Shown in pieces: positions 16,498 to 25,335 of a stretch of 54,730 nt of DNA (its first letter is position 1; each line of letters starts with the position of its first letter). A program made the position numbers and the translations under genes. The stretch comes from JAUVXE01 sp964349355 (lineage in GTDB: Bacteria > Actinomycetota > Coriobacteriia > Anaerosomatales > SLCP01), in assembly GCA_964349355.1 (NCBI GenBank), contig CAYGFZ010000009.1, positions 1 through 54,730 on the forward strand. Direction: 5' to 3'. The notes beneath the pieces were generated by a model that ran no database searches, was not told where the DNA came from, and worked only from the letters and a program-made list of their open reading frames with translations.

Positions 16498-17334
16498 TTA
16501 CCAGGAGTGCGCCACGGCGGGAATCGAACGGCGCTCGGCGAGCGCGAGGGCTCCGGTCGGGCAGGCGGCCCGGCAGGTACCGCAGCCCCAGCAGGCAATC
16601 TCGTCGAAGGCGATGGGCCCGCCGTTTCGTGCGGGCGCTAACGCGCCGAAGGGACACGCCGGCACGCATGCGCCGCAGGCTGTGCAGAGTTCCTCGGCCA
16701 GACGCGCGACCCACTCGCCTCGCCACATCACCTTGATGCCGCCCTTGAGCTGCAGAGTCATCGCCATGCAGCCGCTCTCGAGGTCGCAGTTGCAGATCGC
16801 TGCGATGAACGGCGTTATGAAGGTCCATACGGTGTGGCAGAGTCCACGGCGTTCGCAGTCGCGCAGCAAGGCAAGCGCGGTGGCGCGATCGAGTCGCTCC
16901 AGCGTTGCGACATCCGGACCGTCGGCGTACCCCGCCCATCCTTCGGCCAGAACGTCGTTGACGGGTCGCACCGTGGCCACGAGGCAGACGCCTTCGTCGG
17001 CCTTGCGCTGTCCGCGGCATAGGCACGGGATGCGCACGACGCTGGTGGCCATCGTGAGGATCTGTTCGCACTCTTCGATAGGTACCGGCTGACCGAAGTG
17101 GTTGCGCTGCAATGCGCGCGACGCCCGGTCGCGGAGCGGTTCGGCGATCGGGCGGGGGAGCGCCCTGAGCGCCGTGAGCCCGGCGCGGATCTTGCGGCGG
17201 TTGTTATCGAAGTCGCGGATGAAGTCGACCACGTAGCCCCGGCGGGCCAGGTCGCTTTCGAGATCCGCTGCGTAGTTCTCGGCCTGCAGGTACCAGCGCT
17301 TTCCGTCACCGTGCTGGACGCAGAACTGGCACAT
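16498..17334 (-). CDS. AOR-associated polyferredoxin-type protein
   Basis: A 278-residue protein starting MCQFCVQHG (Cys2, Cys5), with several more cysteines (CLCRG, CHTVW, CNCDLESGC) in the middle and two C-terminal 4Fe-4S motifs, CTACGACVPACP and CWGCGTCRAACP. It is encoded 90 nt upstream of the AOR in the same direction and is probably its electron-transfer partner or an assembly factor. Start ATG 17334 with AAAGG upstream; the longer open frame to 17925 is antisense to lpd and rejected. Confidence 0.85.
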   Translation of the reverse strand: MCQFCVQHGDGKRWYLQAENYAADLESDLARRGYVVDFIRDFDNNRRKIRAGLTALRALPRPIAEPLRDRASRALQRNHFGQPVPIEECEQILTMATSVVRIPCLCRGQRKADEGVCLVATVRPVNDVLAEGWAGYADGPDVATLERLDRATALALLRDCERRGLCHTVWTFITPFIAAICNCDLESGCMAMTLQLKGGIKVMWRGEWVARLAEELCTACGACVPACPFGALAPARNGGPIAFDEIACWGCGTCRAACPTGALALAERRSIPAVAHSW

Positions 17335-17434
17335 AGATGACCTTTCTCCAGCCGGACCCAGGGTTATCGTACCCCACCGCGATTCCCACGTGTGCGACCG
17401 GCATCGCGAAACCGCCCGGGGTTCGCCCGGATGG

Positions 17435-17470
17435 TAGAATCTACTGCATGTTATGGATTTCAAGGAGGGG
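17435..17470 (+). promoter_or_regulatory. lpd -10 box and strong ribosome site
   Basis: TAGAAT at 17435-17440 fits a -10 box; no good -35 is seen. AAGGAGGGG at 17462-17470 sits 2 nt before the GTG at 17473 with its core about 5-6 nt away, which decides that start. Confidence 0.45.
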
Positions 17471-17472
17471 CT

Positions 17473-18867
17473 GTGCGGATCGTCGTTCTGGGTGGTGGAC
17501 CGGGCGGGCATGCTGCTGCGTTCGAGGCGGCGCGCCTGGGTGCCGAAGTGGTGTTGATCGAGCGTGAACGCCTCGGCGGCACGTGTCTTAACTGGGGCTG
17601 CATACCCACCAAGACAATCCTTCGTTCGGCGCACATCGTCGCCGACACGAGGAGAGCCGCCGAGTTCGGCCTCGACGCGTCCGTGGCCCGCGTGGATGTC
17701 GACCGTTTGCGCACGCGGAAGGAGGGCGTAGTCGACGAGCTCGTGGGCCAGATAGAAAGCACGGCCAAACGCCTCAAGGTACGCGTCATCTACGGCGAGG
17801 GCAGGCTTGCAGGGCCTTCCTCGGTCGAAGTCACGGATGCAGGGGGCGGGACCGAGCGCGTGGAAGGCGACACCGTCATCCTTGCCACGGGCTCGGTCCC
17901 GGTCCGTCTGCCCGGCATCGACCACGACCTTGCCGGCGTCTGGACGAGCGACGACGCGGTCTCGCTCTCTGCGATCCCCGAAGAGATCGTCATCATCGGC
18001 GGCGGGGTGATCGGACTAGAGTTCGCGTGCGCCTACGCCGCTTTCGGGAGCACGGTGACGGTTGTCGAACTCATGGAGCAGATCCTGCCCGGCAATGATC
18101 GCCGGGTCGTCAAGGCCACGCAGGCTTCGCTCGAGGAGATGGGAGTCCGTTTCTTCCTCCGCGACGCGGTCGAATCGGTGGAACAGGACGGGGATCGAGT
18201 ACGCGCGATCCTGCGGAGCGGGGAGACACTCAAGGCCGACATCGTCATGAGCGCGCCCGGTCGCATCCCGAACTCGGCCGGATTCGGCTATCCGGAGGCG
18301 GGCATCGAGATGGATTGCGCGGCAGTCAAGGTCGACGAGCACTTTCGCACCAGCCTGCCCGGTGTCTACGCTGTCGGTGACCTCATCGGCGGGATGATGC
18401 TTGCGCACGTCGCCGAGGAAGAAGGCACTGTGGCTGCGCGCAATGCTGTCGCCGAGTTGCGCTCCGTCGGGGCCGCCCCGCACTTTGAGACGGTTCGTCA
18501 CGACTGCATCCCCGCATGCGTCTACACCTTCCCCGAAGTGGCCGTCGTCGGCTCGGGTCGCGACTCCGCCAAGGACCGGGGCATCGACGCGGTGCAGGCG
18601 GTCGCGAAGTTCGCGGCCAACGGCAAAGCGCTCGGCGAGGGCGAGGCCGAGGGGTTCGTTCAGCTCGTCGCCGAGAAGGACACGGGGCGGATCGTGGGCT
18701 GCCAGATCGTGGGCCCGCACGCCGTCGAGATCATTCACGAGGTCGCGGTCGCTATGCGCCACGACATCGGCGTGCGCCACCTGGCGGAGACCGTTCACGC
18801 ACACCCGACCGTCAGCGAGGTCGTGAAGTTCGCGGCGCTCGACGTGGCTGGCAAGTGCGGCTGCTGA
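17473..18867 (+). CDS. lpd: dihydrolipoyl dehydrogenase-type flavoprotein
   Basis: A 464-residue FAD/NAD disulfide oxidoreductase. Seen: FAD motif GGGPGGHAAAFEAA, redox pair Cys38-Cys43 (GTCLNWGCIPTK), NAD motif GGGVIGLEFACAYAAFGS, second FAD motif VYAVGDL and the C-terminal catalytic HAHPTVSE. It re-oxidises dihydrolipoyl groups. No E1/E2 or glycine-cleavage genes are nearby, but lipA lies 3.3 kb downstream on the same strand. The C-terminal KCGC is unusual and could bind metal or form an extra disulfide. Confidence 0.9.
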   Translation: MRIVVLGGGPGGHAAAFEAARLGAEVVLIERERLGGTCLNWGCIPTKTILRSAHIVADTRRAAEFGLDASVARVDVDRLRTRKEGVVDELVGQIESTAKRLKVRVIYGEGRLAGPSSVEVTDAGGGTERVEGDTVILATGSVPVRLPGIDHDLAGVWTSDDAVSLSAIPEEIVIIGGGVIGLEFACAYAAFGSTVTVVELMEQILPGNDRRVVKATQASLEEMGVRFFLRDAVESVEQDGDRVRAILRSGETLKADIVMSAPGRIPNSAGFGYPEAGIEMDCAAVKVDEHFRTSLPGVYAVGDLIGGMMLAHVAEEEGTVAARNAVAELRSVGAAPHFETVRHDCIPACVYTFPEVAVVGSGRDSAKDRGIDAVQAVAKFAANGKALGEGEAEGFVQLVAEKDTGRIVGCQIVGPHAVEIIHEVAVAMRHDIGVRHLAETVHAHPTVSEVVKFAALDVAGKCGC

Positions 18868-18900
18868 GCGCGTGAACGAACCCGGCGTGAGGAGCCTCTG

Positions 18901-19875
18901 GTGGAGCCACAACGCGAACCCGATAGCGAGCCGCCCCGCAGCACCTTGGCGTCCAAGCGGCTGTTGCGCTACGCGGTGGCGACCACGACGCTCGCGGTGG
19001 TGATGTTCTTTGCGGCCGGCGCGGTGATCTTCGGCCCCGGTCTCGGAGTGGGGTCTGGTGGTGCCGACGTGCAAGATTCGAACTCGGATGAACCCGTCAC
19101 GGTAGCCATGGTGCGACTGGTCGGGGGAGGCGCAGTGTGGCCCTCCTACCTGGACGTCCTTTCGCACATCGCCGAATCGACCGGGCGTCCCGTTGAGACG
19201 ATATTCCTGTACGGGCCCGACGAGGCGATGGGACTCTTCAAGAATCATCCGGAGGCCGACGGGGCCTTCATGTCGACCTACGGCTACCTCCTGGCTCGCG
19301 ATTTGGACCCACGGATAACCCGGGCGGTCACTCCGGTGATCAACGGGCTCGAGCGCGAGCAGGCTGTGCTCGTTGTCCGGGCGGACAGCCCCTATGAGCA
19401 CCTGCGTGATCTCGCAGGAACCAGAGTGCTCCTCATGGAGCGCTCGCTAGCGGGAGGGGCGTACGTGAGGTGGTTGCTCGCCAATGAGGGGATGGAGCCC
19501 GCGGAGGAGTTCTTCGGAGATGTTGAGACCACCGGTTCCCAGGAGGAGAACCTTCGCCGCGTGATCGCCGGCGAGGCAGATGTCACCGCTGCGAATCTCT
19601 CCCAGCTCGCCTCATGGCCGCAAAACGCTTTCCGGGTGATCGCGATCTCCGAGGAGTACGGGATGCCGCCGTTCGTCATCTCTCCCGACCTATCGGAGAG
19701 CGAGGCCGAGGCTCTCGTCGGCACCCTCCTGAGCTATGAGGCGTCACAGGAAGGGATGGGCAACGGGGAGCTCGAGCGGTTCCTGCTCGCCGACCCGTCC
19801 GGCTACGAGTTTCCGCTCGAGCTCTTCCGCTATCTAGGTAGTGCCGCACTGCCCGTTGGGGGCGGGTCGAGATGA
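18901..19875 (+). CDS. membrane-anchored PhnD-like substrate-binding protein
   Basis: A 324-residue protein with an N-terminal membrane helix (about 25-50) and an extracytoplasmic phosphate/phosphonate-type binding domain (PhnD-like; VTVAMVRLVGGG, EADGAFMSTYGYLLARDL, LAGTRVLLMERSLAGGAYVRWLL). GTG start with GAGGAG upstream. No ABC permease is linked; the stop overlaps the ATG of a histidine kinase, so it is most likely the periplasmic sensor of that kinase. The ligand could be an oxyanion; this is inference. Confidence 0.88.
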   Translation: MEPQREPDSEPPRSTLASKRLLRYAVATTTLAVVMFFAAGAVIFGPGLGVGSGGADVQDSNSDEPVTVAMVRLVGGGAVWPSYLDVLSHIAESTGRPVETIFLYGPDEAMGLFKNHPEADGAFMSTYGYLLARDLDPRITRAVTPVINGLEREQAVLVVRADSPYEHLRDLAGTRVLLMERSLAGGAYVRWLLANEGMEPAEEFFGDVETTGSQEENLRRVIAGEADVTAANLSQLASWPQNAFRVIAISEEYGMPPFVISPDLSESEAEALVGTLLSYEASQEGMGNGELERFLLADPSGYEFPLELFRYLGSAALPVGGGSR

Positions 19876-21431
19876 GCGACACCCAGGTTAATCGGCGAAA
19901 GCCGAAGCCTTCGCTCGCGCTTCGCTTCATCGGGCTCACCCTCGTGGGGCAGTTACTCTTCGGCATCGTGCTCGGGCTTGGCGCCGGGACCTACGTGGCC
20001 ATTTCCGACCACAGGGCGCGCACCACCTATGTGGATGATGTGGCCGCAGCTATCGGTGCGAGCATCCTCCCGCTCGTGATGGACCGCGATCTTGAGGCGG
20101 CACAGAGTCAGCTGGATGGCATCCGGATGCTCCAGGACCGGTCGGGGCTGACCGGACTCCGGCTCCTTGACGGTTCGGGCAGGCAGATAGCGTTCAGCGG
20201 CGTGCCGGAGCAGCCCTGCGCGCCCACTTCCGTTCCCGAGGGGATCATGGCCCGCCTCCTAGGGCCCACCTACATCGAGCGCGACATTGGGATCGGGGAA
20301 GTCCGGCTCGGCACGCTCGGCCTGATTTTCGGCGACCGCACGTTCCTCGAGGCCTACGGTAGCGCGCTGCTCGTATCGGCACTGGTTACGGCGGCTGTCG
20401 TGTTCGTATCGGCGCTCTGGTTCTCCTGGCTTGCTGTACGCACGATCATCGAACCGGTGCAGGACATCCAGCGCGCGGCCGAGAGTCTTGCCGCGGGCAG
20501 ACGCAACATCAGGCTCCAGCTTGTGCACAAGGACGAACTGGGCCTCCTCGGCGACTCGCTCGAAGAACTCTCGCGCCAGCTTCACGAGAGCGAGGAGGAG
20601 TTGCGCCAGGCGGCGGTCCGGTCGGAGGAGGCGCGGGTCATGGAGGCGCGGGCGCGCTCCGAGGTCGAGCAGGTCAACCGGATGAAATCGGATTTCGTGG
20701 CGGTCGCTGCACACGAGTTCAGCACGCCGCTCGCTGTCATCAAACTCTACAGCGACATGCTGGAGGCTGGCGATATCTGTGAACTCACCGGCGAGGGCAT
20801 CGAGGTGGCCGAACAGCTCAAGTCGGCGGCGGCACGGCTGAGCTCGACCGTCACAGACCTTATGGATGTCGCTCTGCTCGAGCGCGGACTGATGAGGATC
20901 ACCCTCAGGCGCTTCGACGTCTCCGACATCGTAAGTGCTGCGGGCAAGGACGCGGCACGTCTTGCCGAATCGCGGGCGATGGAGGTGGAGGTCTCCATCG
21001 AGGGCGGGAAGCTCGAGGTGATGGGAGACTCGATACGTGTGCGACAGGTCGTTGACAATCTGCTCTCGAATGCGATCAAGTACTCAGGACCCGGCGGCAG
21101 CGTACGGATATCGTGCGTTGCGGACGACGGGCACGCTGTCATCGAGGTAGCCGATGCCGGCCCGGGTATTCCCCGGGAGCGGAAGGACGAGGTCTTTGAG
21201 TTGTTCAGCCGTCTCGACCTCGACGATGACCGGAGCACCGCGGGACTCGGCCTGGGCCTCGCGATCAGTGCGCGCATAGCCGAAGCTCACGACGCGACCC
21301 TCAGGTTTCACCAGAACCCCGAGGGCCCCGGCACGGTGTTCGTGTTCAGAATCCCGCTGGTGACGGAGGAGCGCGAGGCCATACGATCGCTCAATGTGCA
21401 GATCGTGAGTGCCGAGGGTGACGAGGAGTGA
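19872..21431 (+). CDS. membrane sensor histidine kinase
   Basis: A 519-residue kinase: helix about 16-38, extracytoplasmic sensor about 39-155, second helix about 158-185, HAMP (about 190-240), coiled coil, HisKA with phospho-acceptor His281 in AHEFSTPLAVIK, and HATPase with NLLSNAIKYS, DAGPGIP and GLGLGLAIS. It overlaps the binding-protein gene in front by ATGA and the regulator gene behind by a few bases, forming a three-gene sensory operon. Confidence 0.94.
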   Translation: MSDTQVNRRKPKPSLALRFIGLTLVGQLLFGIVLGLGAGTYVAISDHRARTTYVDDVAAAIGASILPLVMDRDLEAAQSQLDGIRMLQDRSGLTGLRLLDGSGRQIAFSGVPEQPCAPTSVPEGIMARLLGPTYIERDIGIGEVRLGTLGLIFGDRTFLEAYGSALLVSALVTAAVVFVSALWFSWLAVRTIIEPVQDIQRAAESLAAGRRNIRLQLVHKDELGLLGDSLEELSRQLHESEEELRQAAVRSEEARVMEARARSEVEQVNRMKSDFVAVAAHEFSTPLAVIKLYSDMLEAGDICELTGEGIEVAEQLKSAAARLSSTVTDLMDVALLERGLMRITLRRFDVSDIVSAAGKDAARLAESRAMEVEVSIEGGKLEVMGDSIRVRQVVDNLLSNAIKYSGPGGSVRISCVADDGHAVIEVADAGPGIPRERKDEVFELFSRLDLDDDRSTAGLGLGLAISARIAEAHDATLRFHQNPEGPGTVFVFRIPLVTEEREAIRSLNVQIVSAEGDEE

Positions 21432-21433
21432 TG

Positions 21434-22195
21434 ATGTCACGGGATAGCGCGACCGGTGCTGCCGGGCAGAAGACGATCCTGCTGATCGACGATAGTGTCG
21501 ACCTCCTCAGGGGCCTCCGCATGGCGCTCACAAAGGAGGGCTACCTCGTCGAGGTGCTCGCGCAGCCGGAGTTCGCGGTGCAGACGATCGAGAGGGCCCG
21601 TCCTGACCTCGTCATCCTCGACGTCATGATGCCGGGTACCGACGGCTGGCAGGTGCTCGAATGGATACGCGGCGCGCCTCGGACGGCCGAGTTGCCGGTG
21701 CTGATGCTGACCGCGAAGCGCACGACCGAGTCGAAGGTCGTCGGGTTCACTCTCGGCGCGGATGACTACCTCACGAAGCCCTTCGACATCGTCGAGCTCA
21801 AGTGCCGGATCTCGGCTCTGTTGCGCCGCGTCGAGAGCAGATACAGCCCTAAGAGCGCGGAGCACAGTTTCGTCGCCGTGGTAGGCTCGCAGGCGCAGGT
21901 GCTGATCCCCGCCGAGGACGTCTACTACGTCGACGGAGTGCGCAACTACACCTGCCTGCATGTCCACGCCGGACGCTACCTGAGCCGCGTCGGCCTCGGG
22001 GAGATCGAAGAGCAGGCCCCGCCCCAGTTCATGAGGGTCCACCGCTCCTACCTGGTCAACATGAACAGAGTCGCCGGAGGTCGCTGGGTCTCGTCCTCCT
22101 CGTACCAACTCACGCTCGCCGACGAGGCGGGTACCTGTATCCCCGTGAGCCGCAAGCTCGTGTCCGAGGCCCAGGTCAGGGCGGGTCTCAAGTGA
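21434..22195 (+). CDS. response regulator with LytTR DNA-binding domain
   Basis: A 253-residue regulator. The receiver domain (about 12-130) has the acidic pair IDDS, phospho-acceptor Asp63 in ILDVMMPG, a conserved Thr (LTAK) and Lys (TKPF). The C-terminal LytTR domain (about 150-250) carries YYVDGVRNYTCLHV and FMRVHRSYLVN. GAGGAG favours the ATG at 21434; an ATG at 21431 is equally in frame. LytTR regulators usually pair with HPK10 kinases, whereas here the partner is a HisKA kinase. Confidence 0.93.
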   Translation: MSRDSATGAAGQKTILLIDDSVDLLRGLRMALTKEGYLVEVLAQPEFAVQTIERARPDLVILDVMMPGTDGWQVLEWIRGAPRTAELPVLMLTAKRTTESKVVGFTLGADDYLTKPFDIVELKCRISALLRRVESRYSPKSAEHSFVAVVGSQAQVLIPAEDVYYVDGVRNYTCLHVHAGRYLSRVGLGEIEEQAPPQFMRVHRSYLVNMNRVAGGRWVSSSSYQLTLADEAGTCIPVSRKLVSEAQVRAGLK

Positions 22196-23076
22196 GCAAA
22201 GCACGCCTCCCCGCGTGGCTGCGCCGCCCCATCGCCACACCCGGCCGCGCCACGGCCGTCGAGGGTCTCCTCGGCGAGTTGAGGCTTAACACCGTCTGCC
22301 AGAGTGCCAAGTGCCCGAACCGCGGCGAGTGCTATTCGAGCGGCACCGCGACGTTCCTGATCGCCGGGGATGCCTGCACGCGCGCATGCCGCTTCTGCGC
22401 GGTCGAGGAGCGCGAGCCGTTGCCGCTGGACAGCGGGGAGCCCGCACGCGTGGCGGAGGCGGCTGTGCGCATGGGCCTCTCGCACGTCGTCGTCACGATG
22501 GTCACCCGCGACGATCTCGCGGATGGCGCCGCCGCACATGTAGTGGCGGTCATTGAGACGCTTCGTGGCGCGGTGAAGGACGTGACCGTCGAGGTGCTCG
22601 TGAGCGACTTCGGCGGGAGGGAGGCGTCGGTCGATCTCGTGGCTGACGCGCGTCCCGACGTCTTCAACCACAACCTCGAGACCGTGCCGCGCCTCTACGC
22701 CGGGGTACGTCCCGGTGCCGACTACGCCCGCAGCCTGCACGTACTTGCGCGGGCAGCAGAGCGCTCACCCGGGATGCCGACCAAGTCCGGTCTGATGCTC
22801 GGCCTCGGCGAGTCGCACCAGGAGGTCGTCGAGGTGCTGGGCGACCTGCGTGCACACGGGTGCTCGATGCTCACTCTCGGCCAGTACCTGCGACCGTCAG
22901 CGGCGCACCTGCCGGTGGCGGAGTTCGTCGAGCCGTCCGCGTTCGCGACGCTCGCACGCGAGGCGCGCGCGATGGGTTTCGCTGCAGTCGCGGCCGATCC
23001 GTTCGTGCGGTCGAGCTACCACGCCGCGGCGCTTGCCGGGGCCAGTGAGTCGACAAGTGCGGGTACGCCGACCTGA
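22192..23076 (+). CDS. lipA: lipoyl synthase
   Basis: A 294-residue radical SAM enzyme that inserts two sulfur atoms into octanoyl groups. The auxiliary cluster motif CQSAKCPNRGECY (residues about 38-50), the radical SAM motif CTRACRFCAV (about 61-70) and the C-terminal VRSSYHAA (the conserved RSSY serine ligand) are all present. GTG start overlaps the regulator stop. No lipB/lplA is in the window. The last 61 bp overlap the end of the convergent GGDEF gene. Confidence 0.95.
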   Translation: MSKARLPAWLRRPIATPGRATAVEGLLGELRLNTVCQSAKCPNRGECYSSGTATFLIAGDACTRACRFCAVEEREPLPLDSGEPARVAEAAVRMGLSHVVVTMVTRDDLADGAAAHVVAVIETLRGAVKDVTVEVLVSDFGGREASVDLVADARPDVFNHNLETVPRLYAGVRPGADYARSLHVLARAAERSPGMPTKSGLMLGLGESHQEVVEVLGDLRAHGCSMLTLGQYLRPSAAHLPVAEFVEPSAFATLAREARAMGFAAVAADPFVRSSYHAAALAGASESTSAGTPT

Positions 23077-24083
23077 TCGCGACCGGCGGCCTTCGCTTCG
23101 TACATGCTGGCATCGGCGCCGGCGAGGAGCAGGTCTATCGTGGCTGGGGTCAGCTCGGATCCCGGTGTGAGCACCGCACCACCGATGCTGACCGAGACCC
23201 TCACGTCAACACCGTCTCGACCCGGACACCGCACGTCGCGCACAGCGGCGAGGATGCGATCCGTGAGCGCGGCGAACTCGTCGACGTCGGTCTCCGGTGC
23301 CACGACCGCGAACTCGTCGCCACCGTAGCGCGCCACGAAGTCGCTCTCGCGTGTCGACGAGCTGATCGCTCCGGCCACACTCTTCAGCACCGTGTCGCCC
23401 ACCAGGTGACCGTGAGTATCGTTGACCGTCTTGAAGTGGTCGATGTCGATGAGCAGCACCATGATCGGCCGCCCGTAGCGAGCTGCCCACGACACCCACT
23501 GGGTGAGATGGCCGAGCATCCCCCGGCGGTTGTACAGGCCGGTGAGCGGGTCGCGGGTGGCGAAGGTGGCAAGGCGTACGTTGTCGCGCAGCGCCCTTTT
23601 CAGGACGCGGGCGAGGAAGCGCGAGAGGGAGTCGCCGCCTGCGTACTGCTCGATCGCGCCGACGAGGCGGTCGATGTGGTGCGCGTAGGCGTCGCGATGG
23701 TGACCCGTCCGGCCGGGCTCGGTGAGGTCGAGCAGCTCGGCAAAGAGAGGGTCGAGCATGAAGAACTCCAGATGGACCGCGAGTTCCAGCATGTCGGCCG
23801 GAGAGAGGGCCGCGGGGTCCGACGGAATGCTGGCGCGAACGTCTTCTTGGACCTCGCGGATGCTTTGAAGGATCGCATCCGGGTCGGTCACAATGTCGGG
23901 AATGAGCCCGCCCTCCCACGACTCCAGCAGCTCGGACCACCAGCCGATGTGTGAGTCCTCTTCGGTGGCCAGGTGCTCGAAGAGCGTCGCAAGTTCCGGG
24001 TCGGTGCACGCCGAGGCGAGCGAACGGTACGTCTCGGCAGCCATGGTGTCGAGTTCTACGCACATCTCCAGGACTTCTCGCAC
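23016..24083 (-). CDS. ferritin-like domain fused to diguanylate cyclase
   Basis: A 355-residue soluble protein. Residues 1-55 resemble the first helices of a ferritin/rubrerythrin-like fold (ELDTMAAETYRSLA, then LATEEDSHIGWW with Glu41, Glu42 and His45), a possible di-iron site. A linker and coiled region lead to a GGDEF domain with an intact GGDEF site at 254-258 and the inhibitory I-site RESD at 245-248, so it should make cyclic di-GMP with product feedback. GTG 24083 has GGAG 5 nt upstream; GTG 24089 is also possible. Confidence 0.85.
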   Translation of the reverse strand: MREVLEMCVELDTMAAETYRSLASACTDPELATLFEHLATEEDSHIGWWSELLESWEGGLIPDIVTDPDAILQSIREVQEDVRASIPSDPAALSPADMLELAVHLEFFMLDPLFAELLDLTEPGRTGHHRDAYAHHIDRLVGAIEQYAGGDSLSRFLARVLKRALRDNVRLATFATRDPLTGLYNRRGMLGHLTQWVSWAARYGRPIMVLLIDIDHFKTVNDTHGHLVGDTVLKSVAGAISSSTRESDFVARYGGDEFAVVAPETDVDEFAALTDRILAAVRDVRCPGRDGVDVRVSVSIGGAVLTPGSELTPATIDLLLAGADASMYEAKAAGRDQVGVPALVDSLAPASAAAW

Positions 24084-24238
24084 GGGCACTCCGATCGTCC
24101 GGCCGCGGTTTCGGGGGTAGTACCGCGACTACCTGTATTCATTCTACCCTCGCAGGGATGCACACTCCCGCGTAGTCGTTGCCGTATCGCCATGCGCGGT
24201 CGCTTGCGAAGCGGGCCATGCGCGGCGAAGATAGGTAC

Positions 24239-24982
24239 ATGACATATGAGCCGCGCACATACCGACGCACCACACAGCCGTCCGGGTTGGTCTGTTTCGA
24301 TGTGGCGATCAAGGAGACGGACCTTCGGGTCTGTGCCGCCCGCGATCTTACGGACCTGGCCGAGGACCTTGTGGTCCGTGCCCGGTGGGAGCTGGAGAAC
24401 TTCATCCGCACGCACCCGTACTTCCGAGAGACGCTCGTGCCCCTCGATGTGCCCGAGCACGCGCCCGGGATCGTGCGGCGGATGGCCGAGGCCGGCCGGG
24501 CCGCACGTGTCGGCCCGATGGCGGCGGTGGCGGGAGCGATCGCCGAATATGTCGCACGGGGTCTCGCCGAGGTCTCTCCCGAGGTCGTCGTGGAGAACGG
24601 CGGCGACATCTACCTGATGGGCAAGGGGGAGCGCACGGTCGCGCTCTGGGCTGGCGACCTCGGCGTCAAAGGACTCGGTCTGGTGGTTCGCGGCGGTCTG
24701 CAGCCGGTCGCGGTCTGTACGTCCTCGGGGAAGATCGGACACTCGGAGTCGTTCGGGGCTGCCGACGCCGTCACCGTGCTCGCCCGCAACGGCGCGCTTG
24801 CCGATGCGGTCGCGACAGCGCTCGCCAACCGGGTGCGCGAGGCCGCCGACATTGAGCGTGCGGTCGAGGCCGCGCGGCACGTACACGGGGTCCTCGGCGT
24901 GCTTGTGACCGTGGATGGGCATGTAGGTGCGTGGGGAAATGTGCGGCTGGTGTCACTGGCCGGCACGACACTGACAACGTAA
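24239..24982 (+). CDS. UPF0280 family protein
   Basis: A 247-residue protein of the UPF0280 family, related in fold to ApbE flavin transferases and found in methanogens and anaerobic bacteria. Conserved parts are VGPMAAVAGAIAEYVARGL, VVENGGDIYL and SSGKIGHSESFGAADAVTV. The ApbE-type active-site pattern (GHS, then ADAVTVLA) is recognisable. I use the ATG at 24239; an in-frame ATG at 24218 is possible. Function experimentally unknown. Confidence 0.88.
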   Translation: MTYEPRTYRRTTQPSGLVCFDVAIKETDLRVCAARDLTDLAEDLVVRARWELENFIRTHPYFRETLVPLDVPEHAPGIVRRMAEAGRAARVGPMAAVAGAIAEYVARGLAEVSPEVVVENGGDIYLMGKGERTVALWAGDLGVKGLGLVVRGGLQPVAVCTSSGKIGHSESFGAADAVTVLARNGALADAVATALANRVREAADIERAVEAARHVHGVLGVLVTVDGHVGAWGNVRLVSLAGTTLTT

Positions 24983-25029
24983 ACGACGGTCGCCTTTAGG
25001 GCGCACCCGGCGATCACGAGGGGCGTGAG

Positions 25030-25323
25030 ATGGACAGCATCGATGAGCTGGATATGTACGAGGCCGAGCGACGGCTGGCGCTGTACAACGAATACCGGGA
25101 TGCGACGCGCGTGTTCCGTTACTACGTCGAGACCGAACTGCGGGCCTACCTTGCAGACCAGGTGACGGTCGAGCCGGTGGAGGCACCAGGCGGCACATAC
25201 TTCAAGGTGGTACTGACCGACGTGTGGATCTACGAGGCCGAACGGCCCAACCGCTCCGCGCCGGAGGTCACCGCGTGGGAGGTCGGCCCGGTGCACGTGC
25301 AGCGCCTGAAGCTCGACGAGTAA
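25030..25323 (+). CDS. DUF2469 family protein
   Basis: A 97-residue acidic protein with YEAERRLALYNEYRD, YVETELRAYLADQV and LTDVWIYEAERP, matching DUF2469, a family largely confined to Actinobacteria and usually of unknown function. It supports the taxonomic reading of the window. It precedes ligA by 12 nt and is likely co-transcribed. Confidence 0.85.
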   Translation: MDSIDELDMYEAERRLALYNEYRDATRVFRYYVETELRAYLADQVTVEPVEAPGGTYFKVVLTDVWIYEAERPNRSAPEVTAWEVGPVHVQRLKLDE

Positions 25324-25335
25324 GGGGTAGAGCGG

